Shown piece by piece: positions 19,999 through 29,069 of a stretch of 64,000 bases of DNA (its first letter is position 1; each line of letters starts with the position of its first letter). The stretch is from positions 1 to 64,000 of the forward strand of contig NZ_JAUSUI010000009.1 of the NCBI RefSeq assembly GCF_030813495.1. The letters are read 5' to 3'. This DNA comes from Ancylobacter polymorphus. Lineage in GTDB: Bacteria > Pseudomonadota > Alphaproteobacteria > Rhizobiales > Xanthobacteraceae. The notes under the pieces are model-generated. The model was given only the letters and a program-made list of their open reading frames with translations, was not told the DNA's origin and searched no databases. Made by a program: the position numbers and the translations under genes.

Positions 19999-20350
19999 TT
20001 TTTCCCGAGGAAAATCAGCACTTAAGCGCGAAACCTGTCCCTGCTCCCCCATTCGGCGGAGCGGAACAAACCGTGTTTGTCGCATCGGGACTGGGAGAGA
20101 ATCCGGGGAGTTCGTTCCCGGGCCGTTCCGGCGTGCACGCGCGAATGAGGGTGGAACCGCCTGACCCCAAAAAGGAAACCCCGCCAAGCGCGGCAACGCT
20201 CGCGGGGCAATCCGTAGTGGCAATCATTCCACTTTGCGCCAATCCCAACGGCCGGCCCGAAGTGCTGGGGCGGGCGATCGGCGCCTCCAGGGTGGAGCCG
20301 GTCTGGACGGAGTTCCTGCGCAGGCCGATCGGCCGCCGGCCACGCCCGGC
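19999..20350. other. Gap downstream of tRNA-Thr
   Basis: About 350 bases with no supported gene. It contains the hairpin terminator at 20169–20207. Short open frames on both strands lack any family resemblance. Confidence 0.4.
20169..20207 (-). terminator. Rho-independent terminator after the methyltransferase gene
   Basis: On the minus strand, CCCCGC (20207–20202) pairs with GCGGGG (20184–20179), with a 17-base loop that can extend the stem, followed by TTTCCTTTTT. It lies about 145 bases after the methyltransferase stop. Confidence 0.6.
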
Positions 20351-21187
20351 TTATGACTGCGGCGGAATCCAGGGCGGCGAGATGCTGATTCCGGCATCCT
20401 TCCGCGTCAGCACCACATCGAGATAGATCGAATGCGCCCGGACATCGGCGCACGCCGCTACGAGCTCGGAAATCGGCCCCAGCGTTGCGTTCAGGTCCTC
20501 CTCGCGCGTCGCCATCACATGACGCGACGTGTCAAAGTCACTGGACAGTCTGGCGAAATAGTCTCTCAGTTCTGGCAGGCTGTATTCTTTCCAGTGGTGG
20601 CCGTATGTCCCTGTCTCCATGATGTCGTTCACGGTGATTCCAAAACCACCACGGCCAGACAGAAGGCGATTTATCTGCGTATCGATTGATCGATGGTAAA
20701 GGGCATTTGGCGTGGTGATGATAATCCGCCCACCGGGGCGAAGGATTCGATAGATTTCCTTCCAGAACGGAATTGGATTGAAGGCAATATGCTCGATGAT
20801 CTCGCAAAAAAGCACGAGATCGACGCTGTTGTCCGGAAGCACAAGGAGGCCATCACCGGTTTCCATGCGGCGCATGGGCAGCAAACTGGCTCCCATGCGC
20901 TCAGCCGCCGCGATAACGCTCGGATGCTCCACCAGAGCCGATCCATCGATGCAGGTCACTCTGTGCCCCGCCCGTGCATAAAGAAGGGCGTTGTGCAGCC
21001 AGTGGCATCCGACATCGAGGATATCGAGTCTGGCTCCCTGACTGACCGGGGCCATGGCAAATTCATAAGTATACTGAAATCGGCTCCAGTGCGCCTGAAG
21101 GTAGCCGGCGTCGGTGTTTCCGCAGTCTGCGAACCATTTCAGAGCCTCTTCGGCGGAAAGATCATTTGAAGAGAAATGACAGGACAT
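20351..21187 (-). CDS. Class I SAM-dependent methyltransferase
   Basis: A 278-residue cytosolic protein. The SAM-binding motif I is LDILDVGCHWLHNALLYA (acidic end CIDGS), followed by motif II/III-like VDLVLFCEIIEHI and LRPGGRIIITTPN. This is the Methyltransf_11/23 type often found with glycan biosynthesis genes; FWKEIYRILRPGG and NALYHRS resemble sugar or lipid O-methyltransferases. Base composition is lower in GC than its neighbours and it stands alone after tRNA-Thr, which suggests horizontal gain. Substrate unknown. Confidence 0.85.
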   Translation of the reverse strand: MSCHFSSNDLSAEEALKWFADCGNTDAGYLQAHWSRFQYTYEFAMAPVSQGARLDILDVGCHWLHNALLYARAGHRVTCIDGSALVEHPSVIAAAERMGASLLPMRRMETGDGLLVLPDNSVDLVLFCEIIEHIAFNPIPFWKEIYRILRPGGRIIITTPNALYHRSIDTQINRLLSGRGGFGITVNDIMETGTYGHHWKEYSLPELRDYFARLSSDFDTSRHVMATREEDLNATLGPISELVAACADVRAHSIYLDVVLTRKDAGISISPPWIPPQS

Positions 21188-21770
21188 GAGATCAAGCCAG
21201 ATTTACGGGTTAAGATAAAAATTCCGGATCTGCAGTTTCAGTCAATGCCGTTCTGTCAGGACTCATTCTGCGCTGGGTTGACCCCGAGAGATGACATGCA
21301 TGGCCGATTCCGAGCCTCTGCGCGCCGGGCTCCATTCGCGAGACCCGATCTTCGGACGAAGTGACCAGAACCGGCGCGATCTTTAGCGTTATCTTCTGCG
21401 GCGCTTCATCCTAACAGGCTCGGCGCGGCTCGCCGGGGAGCCAGTGTCTTGATGGAGCTTTCCCACAGCATTTTCCGCCGGAGTTCGCGTGCGGGGCTAC
21501 CATGCCCTCGGCTTCCGGGGATTTGACTTTGCGGAAGACCGCCCCCAATTTCCGGTTATGACGATCGCACGCGCACAGCATCAGCACTTTCGGGTGTGTC
21601 CCATCGCGGGACACTAGCCCCCGGCTGGGCCGCCCTGCGCCCTGACGCCGGGGTGCGCGGTCTCAGGCTGTAGGTCGCGAAGCCGCGTTGGGCGGCACAA
21701 TCCACATCATCGGACCGACGACACGCGCCGCGCGCGCCGCGCTCTGCGTCCATTTCAATCGGAGACTTCA
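21188..21770. other. Intergenic, 583 bases, no gene recognised
   Basis: Between the divergent methyltransferase and the Rnk-like gene. The part next to the methyltransferase is AT-richer and may hold its promoter. Frames on either strand (up to about 75 codons) show no motif I can name. It may contain decayed mobile DNA, but I could not identify a family. Confidence 0.4.
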
Positions 21771-22202
21771 ATGGCACTCGCAAGCCGCAAGCCGGCCATC
21801 CTCATCACTCGCGACGACCACGCACGCCTGACGAAGCTGGCGGACAGCTATGCGTCCCGCCATCCCGACCTCGCCGATGAGCTCTACACCGAGCTGGATC
21901 GGGCGCGGGTTGTCGCCACGCAGAAGCCCGGCTCCCCCTTCGTGCGCCTCGGCTCGCGGTTCAGGTTCACCACGGATGACGGGGACGACCGCACCGTGAC
22001 GCTCGTTCTCCCCGGCGAGGCCGATATCGCAGCGGGGAAGGTGTCCGTGATGACGCCCATGGGTGTCGCTCTGATAGGGCTTTCTGCGGGACAGTCGATG
22101 AAGTGGACGGCCCGTGATGGTGCTGTCCATACGCTCACGGTCGTCGGCGTGGAGGCGGGTGAGGAGGCTGTCATCGACGAGATGGCGGGCGTCGGCTCCT
22201 GA
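21771..22202 (+). CDS. Rnk/GreA-family regulator of RNA polymerase secondary channel
   Basis: A 143-residue protein with a short N-terminal coiled-coil segment (LTKLADSYASRHPDLADELYTELDRARVV) and a GreA/GreB-type C-terminal domain (VTLVLPGEADIAAGKVSV, GVALIGLSAGQSM). This is the arrangement of Rnk, 'regulator of nucleoside diphosphate kinase', which binds RNA polymerase but has a shorter coiled coil than GreA and does not stimulate RNA cleavage. The start follows CGGAGA. A monocistronic gene in a variable region. Confidence 0.85.
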   Translation: MALASRKPAILITRDDHARLTKLADSYASRHPDLADELYTELDRARVVATQKPGSPFVRLGSRFRFTTDDGDDRTVTLVLPGEADIAAGKVSVMTPMGVALIGLSAGQSMKWTARDGAVHTLTVVGVEAGEEAVIDEMAGVGS

Positions 22203-22237
22203 GAGGGCCGGCCTCATCCGACAGGCGGTTTACCGGC

Positions 22238-22705
22238 TCAAGGACGACCGCGCCGAACAGGCGAAGGCGTCGGCGGCATGGGGGCTCCGAGGCGGGGCAG
22301 GCTGCCGAGGCGCTCGCTGTACTGCCGGCGCCCATAGCTGATGATGCGGGCCGCTATTGTCCCCATGAGGAGGCCGGCAAGCGCCCCTCCGCCGCTCATG
22401 AGAAAGTCGCTCCATGTCGTGGAGCGGCCGGGCGAGAGCTGCTGAAGCACTTCCATGAGGCCGCCAAGGCCGACCAGGGCAAGACCCGCAAGCGCCAGCA
22501 CCGCGCCCCTGCCCCGGAAGGCGAGCGCCATCAGGCCGCCCGTGCCCCAATAGGCGATGAAGTGGTCGGTGCCATCGGGAATGCCCGTGCGCGGCATTTC
22601 CTCAGCAGGGAGCAGGGAGAGGACCACGATGATGAGGACGCAGGCGAACGCCGCCCCATAAAGGAGGCGATTGACGGCGGACGGCACGGGAGCGGGTCTG
22701 TTCAT
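22238..22705 (-). CDS. VanZ-like small membrane protein
   Basis: A 155-residue protein with about four hydrophobic spans (LLYGAAFACVLIIVVLSLLP; MALAFRGRGAVLALAGLALV; GGGALAGLLMGTIAARII). The motif DHFIAYWGTGGLMALAF and the later EVLQQLSPGRSTTWSDFLMS match the VanZ-like family, in which a conserved D/H-x-FIAY and E-x-x-Q-x-x-PGR-x-x-x-x-D occur. Role unknown; relatives are often linked to cell envelope or polysaccharide loci. It is convergent with the Rnk-like gene. Confidence 0.75.
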   Translation of the reverse strand: MNRPAPVPSAVNRLLYGAAFACVLIIVVLSLLPAEEMPRTGIPDGTDHFIAYWGTGGLMALAFRGRGAVLALAGLALVGLGGLMEVLQQLSPGRSTTWSDFLMSGGGALAGLLMGTIAARIISYGRRQYSERLGSLPRLGAPMPPTPSPVRRGRP

Positions 22706-22934
22706 GCCTGCGGCCTATAGCAATGCTGTAGCAATTATAGGGCATGGCGGCTCAAAAGGCTGGAGCCGCTGTGCGGGGGTGAGTGCGGATGGCTACGGAT
22801 TGGGCGATCGCCCTCGCGCCGGCTCAACCGGCCGGTTCAGATCGCGGCCATCGTTGATTCCCGCATGGCGGGGATGAGTGTGGTGAGTGGCGCCGCGTCC
22901 CCCGCCGCGCCCCCGCCGGGTTCAGTCCCCGATG
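22706..22934. other. Intergenic between VanZ-like and fusion gene
   Basis: 229 bases without a supported gene. It contains the presumed promoter of the VanZ-like gene and the end of the fusion gene. No hairpin with a T-run was seen. Confidence 0.35.
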
Positions 22935-25325
22935 CTAGAGACCTTTGGTGATCGCGGTCATGCGGGCGAGGCCGGCCGCGAAGCTGTGATGTTCCTCCAC
23001 GCGGCGCAGTCCATCGGCCGAAAGCTGCTGCCACAATGGCTCGTCGCGATAGGTGCGAACCACCAGCGCGGCGAAGTCCTCGGGGGCGTCGGCGACCAGA
23101 ATGCCTGCGTCGCTCCCCAACTGCATACCTTCGGCGGCGATCGAGGTGCAGATGCAGGGCACGCCGTGGGTCAGGCTGGACAGCACCTTGCCCTTCGCGC
23201 CGGCGCCATAGCGCAGCGGCGCCACGGTCAGCCGCATGTCCTCGAAGGCGACGCGCAAATCCGGCACGTGACCCACGATCACCAGGCCGGGATCCGTCCG
23301 GGCGCTTAGGCAATCGGGCATGTCGGCGCCCATCAGGTGGAACTGCGCCTCCGGCAGTTCTCCGCGGATGCGGGGCCAGATCGCCTCGAGAAAGTGGTGG
23401 GCGGCGTCGATGTTGGGCTGGTGTTTATAGCCGCCGATGAAGCCGATATGGCGCCGCGCGGCAAAATCCGCGCTCCGGCCGGCAATGTCGCGGATCAGCG
23501 GGAAGGTGTGCACGCGGGCCTCCGGCGCTTCTCTGCGCAGCAGCGTCAGTTCGTCCTCGGAGACGACCAGGGCTGCGTCCGCCTGGCGTACAAGGTGCAG
23601 TTCCCTCTCGCGGGTCGCGCGTGCGGCGCCGATCTTGCTCCTGTTGCCTTCGAGACGGCCTTCCCGGCCTTCCCGCACAAAATGCAGGTCCACCGCATTG
23701 AAGAGGATCCGTGCGTCTGGGGCGTGCGCGCGTATCGTCTCGTAGAATTGCCCGCCGGCATGCACGCGGGACAGAAAGAAGAGATCGAACAGGAAGCCAT
23801 TCGCGTGGATGAGATCCTCGAGGTCGCGCGCATAGACATCGTCCACAACGATCGCGCCCATACGCTGGAGCTGCGCCCTGGCCGCTCTCTGAACGGGGCT
23901 CAGCGCGCCGGAGCAGAAACTGCCGGTGGCACTGAAATAGACGCTGTATCCGAGCTCCGTGAAGATGCGCACGAAATGGACCGCGTCGATGGAGCCGGAG
24001 TCCCGATCGGGCGTGGGATAGGCACCATCGATGAGGAGCACCCGGCGGCGAGCTTCGACGATCGGGATTCCGGCGTATGGGCGTTCCGGGCGCACGGCTG
24101 ACGCCCCGTCCGGGACGCGGAGAGCACTGGTGCGGGGCACCGCGACTGCAGGAATGTCGAAGGCCTTGGGCAGGGCGCGGTAAGCCTCGCTTTGCATCCA
24201 GGGCTGGAGAAAGCGGGGGGGAGCGCCGTTGCGCATGAGCCAGCGATGGAACAGGCGGCGCGGCTTGCCGCTGGTGCGGAACAGCAGGCGGCGCAGGCCC
24301 AGCCTCGGCGTGCCGTCACCTTGGAACAGCATCTTGAGTAAGGGCGTGGGGCGGGGGGGAGGGGGCTCAAGCACTTGCGCCGGCTCCTGCCGGCGGAGCG
24401 ATTCCGTCACGATGCTGTCGAACAGCGCCTGCTGCTCCGTCGCGAAGCGGGCGAGGGCCTCGGCGTCGTCCAGGGGGTCGGGGGCGCCGCCAGCGGGCGG
24501 ATTTTCGCGGTACCAGCGCAGGACCGCAACGAGCCCCGACGCCCGGACCAGCAGCGGCGCGCGCATGAGGCTCGGCCGCATGTCCGGCAGCCGGATCGCG
24601 GGCGCTATAGCCTCGGCATAAAGGCGCCGGCCCTCGCCGATATCGGAAGCGAAGACACAGGGAATGTCGAGCGACAGCGCCGCATCGCGCCATTTGAACG
24701 GCAGGTCGATGCTCTTTCCGCTCCAGAAGGCGAAAGGCCGCCGATAGGCCGCTGCGACCAGGCAGGCATGCATGGCCGAAGCCAGGACGAAATCGGCGGA
24801 GAAGATGGCGTCGATGACATCTGTGAGCGCCTGCTCGCCGGGCGGGATGTTGGGGCGCACCACCACATCGCAGCCGGAGGCGGCGCGAAGGGCCTCATTG
24901 TCGCGCGTGTCATGGAAATGCGGGATGCAAAGGGTTTTTCCGCGCAGCGCGTCCAGTTTTCGCGGGCGGTAAAGTGCCGGAAGGAAAAACGCCGGGTCGC
25001 CTTGCGGCACATCGGCGCCAAGTTCGAGTTCGGCGGCGCTCAGCGGCCCTCGCACGGCGCGAATCTCGGTCGATGGCCAGTTTTCCCGCGACAGACCACC
25101 GGGTTCGCGCACGCCGCATCCCCAGAACACGACAGGGCGTTCCCTCCCGGCTTGCGGCGGGACAAAGAAGTCGTCGATCGCGCTGCCGATGATGTGGATG
25201 CCGGACGTTCCGGGCCGATGGTTAAAGAAGAGGTGCGATGTTAGGTATTCAGAAATATAATCGCCGAAATTCTGCGTATTCTCGCCGAGAAGCCAATAGC
25301 GGACGCGAGATTCATCGATCGACAT
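22935..25325 (-). CDS. Polysaccharide pyruvyltransferase–glycosyltransferase fusion
   Basis: A 796-residue two-domain protein if started at ATG 25325; an in-frame start at 25436 would add 37 residues. Residues 1–290 resemble polysaccharide pyruvyl transferases: RYWLLGENTQNFGDYISEYL, VVFWGCGVREPG, IRAVRGPLSAAEL, GDPAFFLP and DFVLASAMHACLVAAAYRRP. A proline-rich linker follows at about 330–370. Residues from about 430 form a GT-B glycosyltransferase: RRVLLIDGAYPTPDRDSGS, then IGFIGGYKHQPNIDAAHHFL, HLMGADMPDCL, LTVAPLRYGAGAKGKVLSSL and GVPCICTSIAAEG. It would add a sugar and a pyruvate ketal to surface glycans. The acceptor is unknown; it lies apart from the EPS cluster. Confidence 0.8.
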   Translation of the reverse strand: MSIDESRVRYWLLGENTQNFGDYISEYLTSHLFFNHRPGTSGIHIIGSAIDDFFVPPQAGRERPVVFWGCGVREPGGLSRENWPSTEIRAVRGPLSAAELELGADVPQGDPAFFLPALYRPRKLDALRGKTLCIPHFHDTRDNEALRAASGCDVVVRPNIPPGEQALTDVIDAIFSADFVLASAMHACLVAAAYRRPFAFWSGKSIDLPFKWRDAALSLDIPCVFASDIGEGRRLYAEAIAPAIRLPDMRPSLMRAPLLVRASGLVAVLRWYRENPPAGGAPDPLDDAEALARFATEQQALFDSIVTESLRRQEPAQVLEPPPPRPTPLLKMLFQGDGTPRLGLRRLLFRTSGKPRRLFHRWLMRNGAPPRFLQPWMQSEAYRALPKAFDIPAVAVPRTSALRVPDGASAVRPERPYAGIPIVEARRRVLLIDGAYPTPDRDSGSIDAVHFVRIFTELGYSVYFSATGSFCSGALSPVQRAARAQLQRMGAIVVDDVYARDLEDLIHANGFLFDLFFLSRVHAGGQFYETIRAHAPDARILFNAVDLHFVREGREGRLEGNRSKIGAARATRERELHLVRQADAALVVSEDELTLLRREAPEARVHTFPLIRDIAGRSADFAARRHIGFIGGYKHQPNIDAAHHFLEAIWPRIRGELPEAQFHLMGADMPDCLSARTDPGLVIVGHVPDLRVAFEDMRLTVAPLRYGAGAKGKVLSSLTHGVPCICTSIAAEGMQLGSDAGILVADAPEDFAALVVRTYRDEPLWQQLSADGLRRVEEHHSFAAGLARMTAITKGL

Positions 25326-25483
25326 TGCGCAAGATGAGCCTTTTGGGCGCAGAGAAAGATCGGCGAGGCGACGGAGTGTCGACAATGCGAAATATTCTAA
25401 TCTGCAATTCCTAGGCCACGCACCTCCGGTCGTCAACCGATGGCGCCTGTTTCCCTCCCGCGAGCGGTCGCGTGATAGGGAAA

Positions 25484-25509
25484 GGGAGGCGATGCGCGCA
25501 CCGCCTCCC
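25484..25509 (-). terminator. Hairpin terminator after the SDR gene
   Basis: GGGAGGCG (25484–25491) and CGCCTCCC (25502–25509) form a perfect 8-bp stem with a 10-base loop; reading the minus strand, the stem is followed by TTTCCC. It separates the SDR gene from the fusion gene transcribed in the same direction. Confidence 0.6.
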
Positions 25510-25576
25510 TACCTGTTCCGGGCCTTTGCGGTCCGCCTTCCCGCCGGCCTCCTACATGCGTCGGCGTATGGCGGGG

Positions 25577-26317
25577 TCAGGCGTTGAAGCCGCCATCCAC
25601 GGTAAGGGCGGTGCCGCTGATCTGCCGCGCCGCGGGGCTGGCGAGGAAGGCGACCGCGGCTGCGATATCGGCCGGGCTGCCATAGCGACCGAGCGGCGTG
25701 AGTGCCCGCATCCCGTCCGCCTGCTCGCCATGGGCGGGGTTCATGTCGGTATCGGTCGCGCCGGGCTGGACGACGTTGACGGTAATGTCCGCCGGCCCGA
25801 GCTCGCGGGCGAGGCCGCGCGTGAAGGACAGCAGCGCCGATTTGGTCATGGAATAGACCGTCACGCCGCCGAAGGGTACGCGCTCGCCAAGGCAGGAGCC
25901 GATGGAGATGATGCGCCCGCCGGCCTTCAGATGCGGGATCGCCGCCTGCGAGGCCAGCACTACCGCGCGGACGTTCACGTTCAGGAGCGCGTCGATATCG
26001 GCGAGGCTGATCTCGGCCACCGGGCCTTGGCGGGCGATGCCGGCATTGTTGACGAGAATGTCGAGACCGCCAAGCCCCGCCACCGCCTCGTCGACCGAGC
26101 GCTTCACCGCCGCCGGATCGGCGCTGTCGGCCTGGATCGCCAGACCCCGCCGCCCCAGTGCCTCGATGCTCCGGACCACGTCTCCCGCACGCTCGGCCGA
26201 GCGCTCATAGGTGAGCGCGACATCCGCGCCCTTTTCCGCCAGTGCCAGGGCGATGGCCGCGCCGATGCCACGCGAAGCGCCCGTCACCAAGGCGCGCTTT
26301 CCTGCGAGTTCACTCAT
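25577..26317 (-). CDS. SDR-family oxidoreductase (3-oxoacyl-ACP reductase-like)
   Basis: A 246-residue cytosolic NAD(P)-dependent dehydrogenase. ATG 26315–26317 gives the normal MSELAGKRALVTGASRGIGA start; 21 extra in-frame residues upstream would cover the operator. It has the TGASRGIG cofactor loop, the NNAG motif (LVNNAGIA), catalytic Ser (IISIGSCLG) and Y-x-x-x-K (YSMTKSALLS), and the usual PG and C-terminal VDGGFNA. Substrate unknown. It is divergent from a TetR regulator that most probably controls it. Confidence 0.9.
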   Translation of the reverse strand: MSELAGKRALVTGASRGIGAAIALALAEKGADVALTYERSAERAGDVVRSIEALGRRGLAIQADSADPAAVKRSVDEAVAGLGGLDILVNNAGIARQGPVAEISLADIDALLNVNVRAVVLASQAAIPHLKAGGRIISIGSCLGERVPFGGVTVYSMTKSALLSFTRGLARELGPADITVNVVQPGATDTDMNPAHGEQADGMRALTPLGRYGSPADIAAAVAFLASPAARQISGTALTVDGGFNA

Positions 26318-26324
26318 GATCGAT

Positions 26325-26354
26325 CCATTTATATAGTGATTGATACATAAATGG
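26325..26354. promoter_or_regulatory. TetR operator candidate between SDR and regulator
   Basis: A perfect inverted repeat, CCATTTAT (26325–26332) and ATAAATGG (26347–26354), with a 14-base AT-rich spacer, centred in the 81-base gap between the divergent starts at 26317 and 26399. It overlaps both probable promoters. The arrangement fits dual repression by the adjacent TetR protein. Confidence 0.6.
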
Positions 26355-26398
26355 CTAAAGCGATTGATCGGGGCGGTCAAGCCTTTATATATCGAACG

Positions 26399-27091
26399 AT
26401 GCAGAATTCAGACGGCCCCGCCCCGAACAGTCCCGCCGGCCCGGCCCGCAGCCGGGGGCGCCCGCGCGCCTTCGATCGGGAGGCGGCTCTGGCGCAGGCC
26501 ATGCGGCTGTTCTGGACCAAGGGTTATGAGGCGACCTCCGTCGCCGATCTCACCGCCGCCATGGGCATCGGCGCGCCCAGCCTCTATGCCGCCTTCGGCT
26601 GCAAGGAAGCGCTTTATGTCGAAGCGCTCGGCCATTACGGGCAGAGCTATGAGGGGCTGGTCTGGGCCGGCTTCACGGCCGCACCGACGGCGCGCGAGGC
26701 GATCGCGGCGCTGCTGTTCGATTCCGCTGCGGCGTTGACCGGCTGTCGCGCCGACATTCCCCATGGCTGCATGGTGGCGCTCGCGGCGGTGGATGGCGAG
26801 GCGCATCCCGCTCTCTGCGACCGTCTGCGCACCGCCCGCGGAACCACGCTGGAACGGCTCACCGCGCGGCTGGCGCGTGGCGTTGCGGAAGGCGAACTGC
26901 CCGCCGGCCTCGATGGCCATTCCCTCGCCCGCTTCATCCAGACCGTGCAGGGCGGCATGTCGCTTCTCGCCCGTGACGGCGTCGGCCGGGCGGAGCTGGA
27001 AGCGGTGGCCGAGGTCGCGCTCCAGGGCGTCGAGGCCCGCATCCGGCAAGCGTGTGAGGCCGAGGCCGCTCCCGCCGGGGCGGCGCTCTGA
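26399..27091 (+). CDS. TetR-family regulator
   Basis: A 230-residue regulator. ATG 26399 (MQNSDGPAP) is preferred because a start at 26351 would place 16 codons inside the operator region. The N-terminal arm has SRGRPRAFDREAALAQAM, then the helix-turn-helix ATSVADLTAAMGIGAPSLYA and AFGCKEALYVEAL. The C-terminal domain (IPHGCMVALAAVDGEAHPA) has a Cys pair spaced across the ligand pocket, common in regulators of electrophile- or quinone-detoxifying reductases. Divergent from the SDR gene, which is the likely target. Confidence 0.88.
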   Translation: MQNSDGPAPNSPAGPARSRGRPRAFDREAALAQAMRLFWTKGYEATSVADLTAAMGIGAPSLYAAFGCKEALYVEALGHYGQSYEGLVWAGFTAAPTAREAIAALLFDSAAALTGCRADIPHGCMVALAAVDGEAHPALCDRLRTARGTTLERLTARLARGVAEGELPAGLDGHSLARFIQTVQGGMSLLARDGVGRAELEAVAEVALQGVEARIRQACEAEAAPAGAAL

Positions 27092-27277
27092 TCGACCTCT
27101 CCCAGCCTGTTTCTTAGCCGCGCAACGACGTGGCAACAGCGCGCCTTCGGCTCGAAAGCCGGCGGCGGCGATGAAACGAAACGCGCGCCCGGTGCTTATC
27201 CCTATCGGAGTAGGTCGGATCGGGACGATGCCACCGCTCCCGGGCCGATGCCCCAGCCACAGGAGACCGAGAGCCGT

Positions 27278-29053
27278 ATGTGTGGAATTGCCGGAGACGT
27301 TCGCTTTGATGGATCCTTCGCGGATGCGCGCGCCATTGCGTCCATGATGGATGTGCTCGCGCCGCGCGGACCTGACGGGGCCGGGCTGGAAGCGCGGGGG
27401 CCTGTCGCCTTCGGCCATCGCCGCCTGCGCATCATCGATCTCTCTGACAAAGCGGCGCAGCCCATGGTCGACCCCGAACTCGGGCTGACCCTGACCTTCA
27501 ATGGCTGCATCTACAATTACCCCGAGCTCCGCGCCGCGCTGGAAGCCAAGGGCTACCGCTTCTTCTCGCAGGGCGATACCGAGGTCATCCTCAAGGCCTA
27601 TCACGCCTGGGGCGAGGCCTGCGTCGAGCGCTTCCACGGCATGTTCGCTTTCGCCATCGCCGAGCGCGACAGCGGGGCGGTGGTGCTGGCGCGCGACCGT
27701 TTCGGCATCAAGCCGCTCTACTATACGGAACGAAACAAGCGTCTGCGCTTCGCCTCCAGCCTGCCGGCGCTGCTGGCGGCGGGGGATGTCGATACCTCGA
27801 TCGACCGCGACGCCCTGCACAATTACATGAGCTTCCACGCCGTGGTGCCGCCGCCGCGCACCATTCTCAAGGGCGTGCGCAAGCTGCCGCCGGCGACGGT
27901 GCGCCGCTATGCACCGGACGGGTCCTTCACCGAGCGCGTCTATTGGCGCCCGCCCTATGAACGCCGGCCGGAGGATGCCGCCCTCTCCGCCAATGACTGG
28001 CGCGACCGGGTGCTGGACGCGCTGCGCACCGCCGTGCGCCGGCGCATGGTGGCGGATGTGCCGGTGGGCGTGCTGCTGTCCGGCGGTGTGGATTCCTCGA
28101 TCATCGTCGGCCTGCTGGCGCAGGAGGGCCAGCGCGATCTCGCCACCTATTCCATCGGCTTCGAGGAGGCGAATGGCGAGAAGGGCGACGAGTTCGTCTA
28201 TTCCGACCTGATCGCGGAGCACTTCGGCGCCAACCACCACAAGATCTTCGTGCCGTCCTCCGATCTGATGGGGGCGCTGCCCGACACCATCCACGCCATG
28301 TCCGAGCCGATGGTGTCCTATGACAATATCGGCTTCTACCTGCTCTCCCGCGAGGTCTCGAAGTCGATCAAGGTGGTGCAGTCCGGCCAGGGTGCGGACG
28401 AGGTCTTTGCCGGCTATCACTGGTATCCCCCGCTCGCCGACAGTAACGACGTGGTGGCCGATTATGCGCGCGGCTTCTTCGATCGCGACCAGGCCACGCT
28501 CGCCCGTCAGCTCGGCCCGCAATGGCTGGCGGACAGCGATGTCAGCCGCAACCTCGTCGCCGCCCATCTGCTGGCGGAGGGCGCGGCGACCCCGGTGGAC
28601 CGGGCGCTGCGGCTGGATTCGCAGGTGATGCTGGTGGACGATCCGGTGAAGCGGGTCGACAACATGACCATGGCCTGGGGGCTGGAAGCGCGCGTGCCCT
28701 TCCTCGACCATGAGCTGGTGGAACTCGCCGCCACCATCCCGCCGGAGTTCAAGTTGGCGCAGGGCGGCAAAGGCGTACTGAAGGAGGCCGCCCGGCTCGT
28801 CGTGCCGCACGAGGTGATCGACCGGCCCAAGGGCTATTTCCCGGTGCCGCAGCTCAAATACATCTCCGGCCCCTATCTCGACATGGTGCGCGACGTGCTG
28901 GGCTCGCAGGCGGCGCGCGAACGGGGGCTGTTCCGGCAGGACTATCTCGACACGCTGTTCGCCGATCCCGTCTCCCACATCACGCCGCTGCGCGGCTCGG
29001 AGCTCTGGCAGGTGGCGCTGCTGGAGATGTGGCTCCAGTCGCACGGCGTCTGA
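27278..29053 (+). CDS. asnO: N-acetylglutaminylglutamine amidotransferase
   Basis: A 591-residue asparagine-synthase-like enzyme. The start is ATG 27278 because the protein must begin Met-Cys (MCGIAGDVRFDG) so that Cys becomes the glutaminase nucleophile after Met removal. The N-terminal class II glutaminase domain is followed by the synthetase domain with its P-loop VLLSGGVDSSIIVGLL and YSIGFEEANGEKGDEF. It would amidate N-acetylglutaminylglutamine to the neutral osmolyte NAGGN. The assignment over plain AsnB rests on the next two genes, which are the specific NAGGN partners. Normal length for the family. Confidence 0.92.
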   Translation: MCGIAGDVRFDGSFADARAIASMMDVLAPRGPDGAGLEARGPVAFGHRRLRIIDLSDKAAQPMVDPELGLTLTFNGCIYNYPELRAALEAKGYRFFSQGDTEVILKAYHAWGEACVERFHGMFAFAIAERDSGAVVLARDRFGIKPLYYTERNKRLRFASSLPALLAAGDVDTSIDRDALHNYMSFHAVVPPPRTILKGVRKLPPATVRRYAPDGSFTERVYWRPPYERRPEDAALSANDWRDRVLDALRTAVRRRMVADVPVGVLLSGGVDSSIIVGLLAQEGQRDLATYSIGFEEANGEKGDEFVYSDLIAEHFGANHHKIFVPSSDLMGALPDTIHAMSEPMVSYDNIGFYLLSREVSKSIKVVQSGQGADEVFAGYHWYPPLADSNDVVADYARGFFDRDQATLARQLGPQWLADSDVSRNLVAAHLLAEGAATPVDRALRLDSQVMLVDDPVKRVDNMTMAWGLEARVPFLDHELVELAATIPPEFKLAQGGKGVLKEAARLVVPHEVIDRPKGYFPVPQLKYISGPYLDMVRDVLGSQAARERGLFRQDYLDTLFADPVSHITPLRGSELWQVALLEMWLQSHGV

Positions 29054-29069
29054 GCGGGAGGGACGCGAC

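Noticed and set aside
21411-21614. 67-codon minus-strand frame considered as a transposase fragment
   Set aside because: No match to any transposase pattern I know and no terminal repeats nearby.
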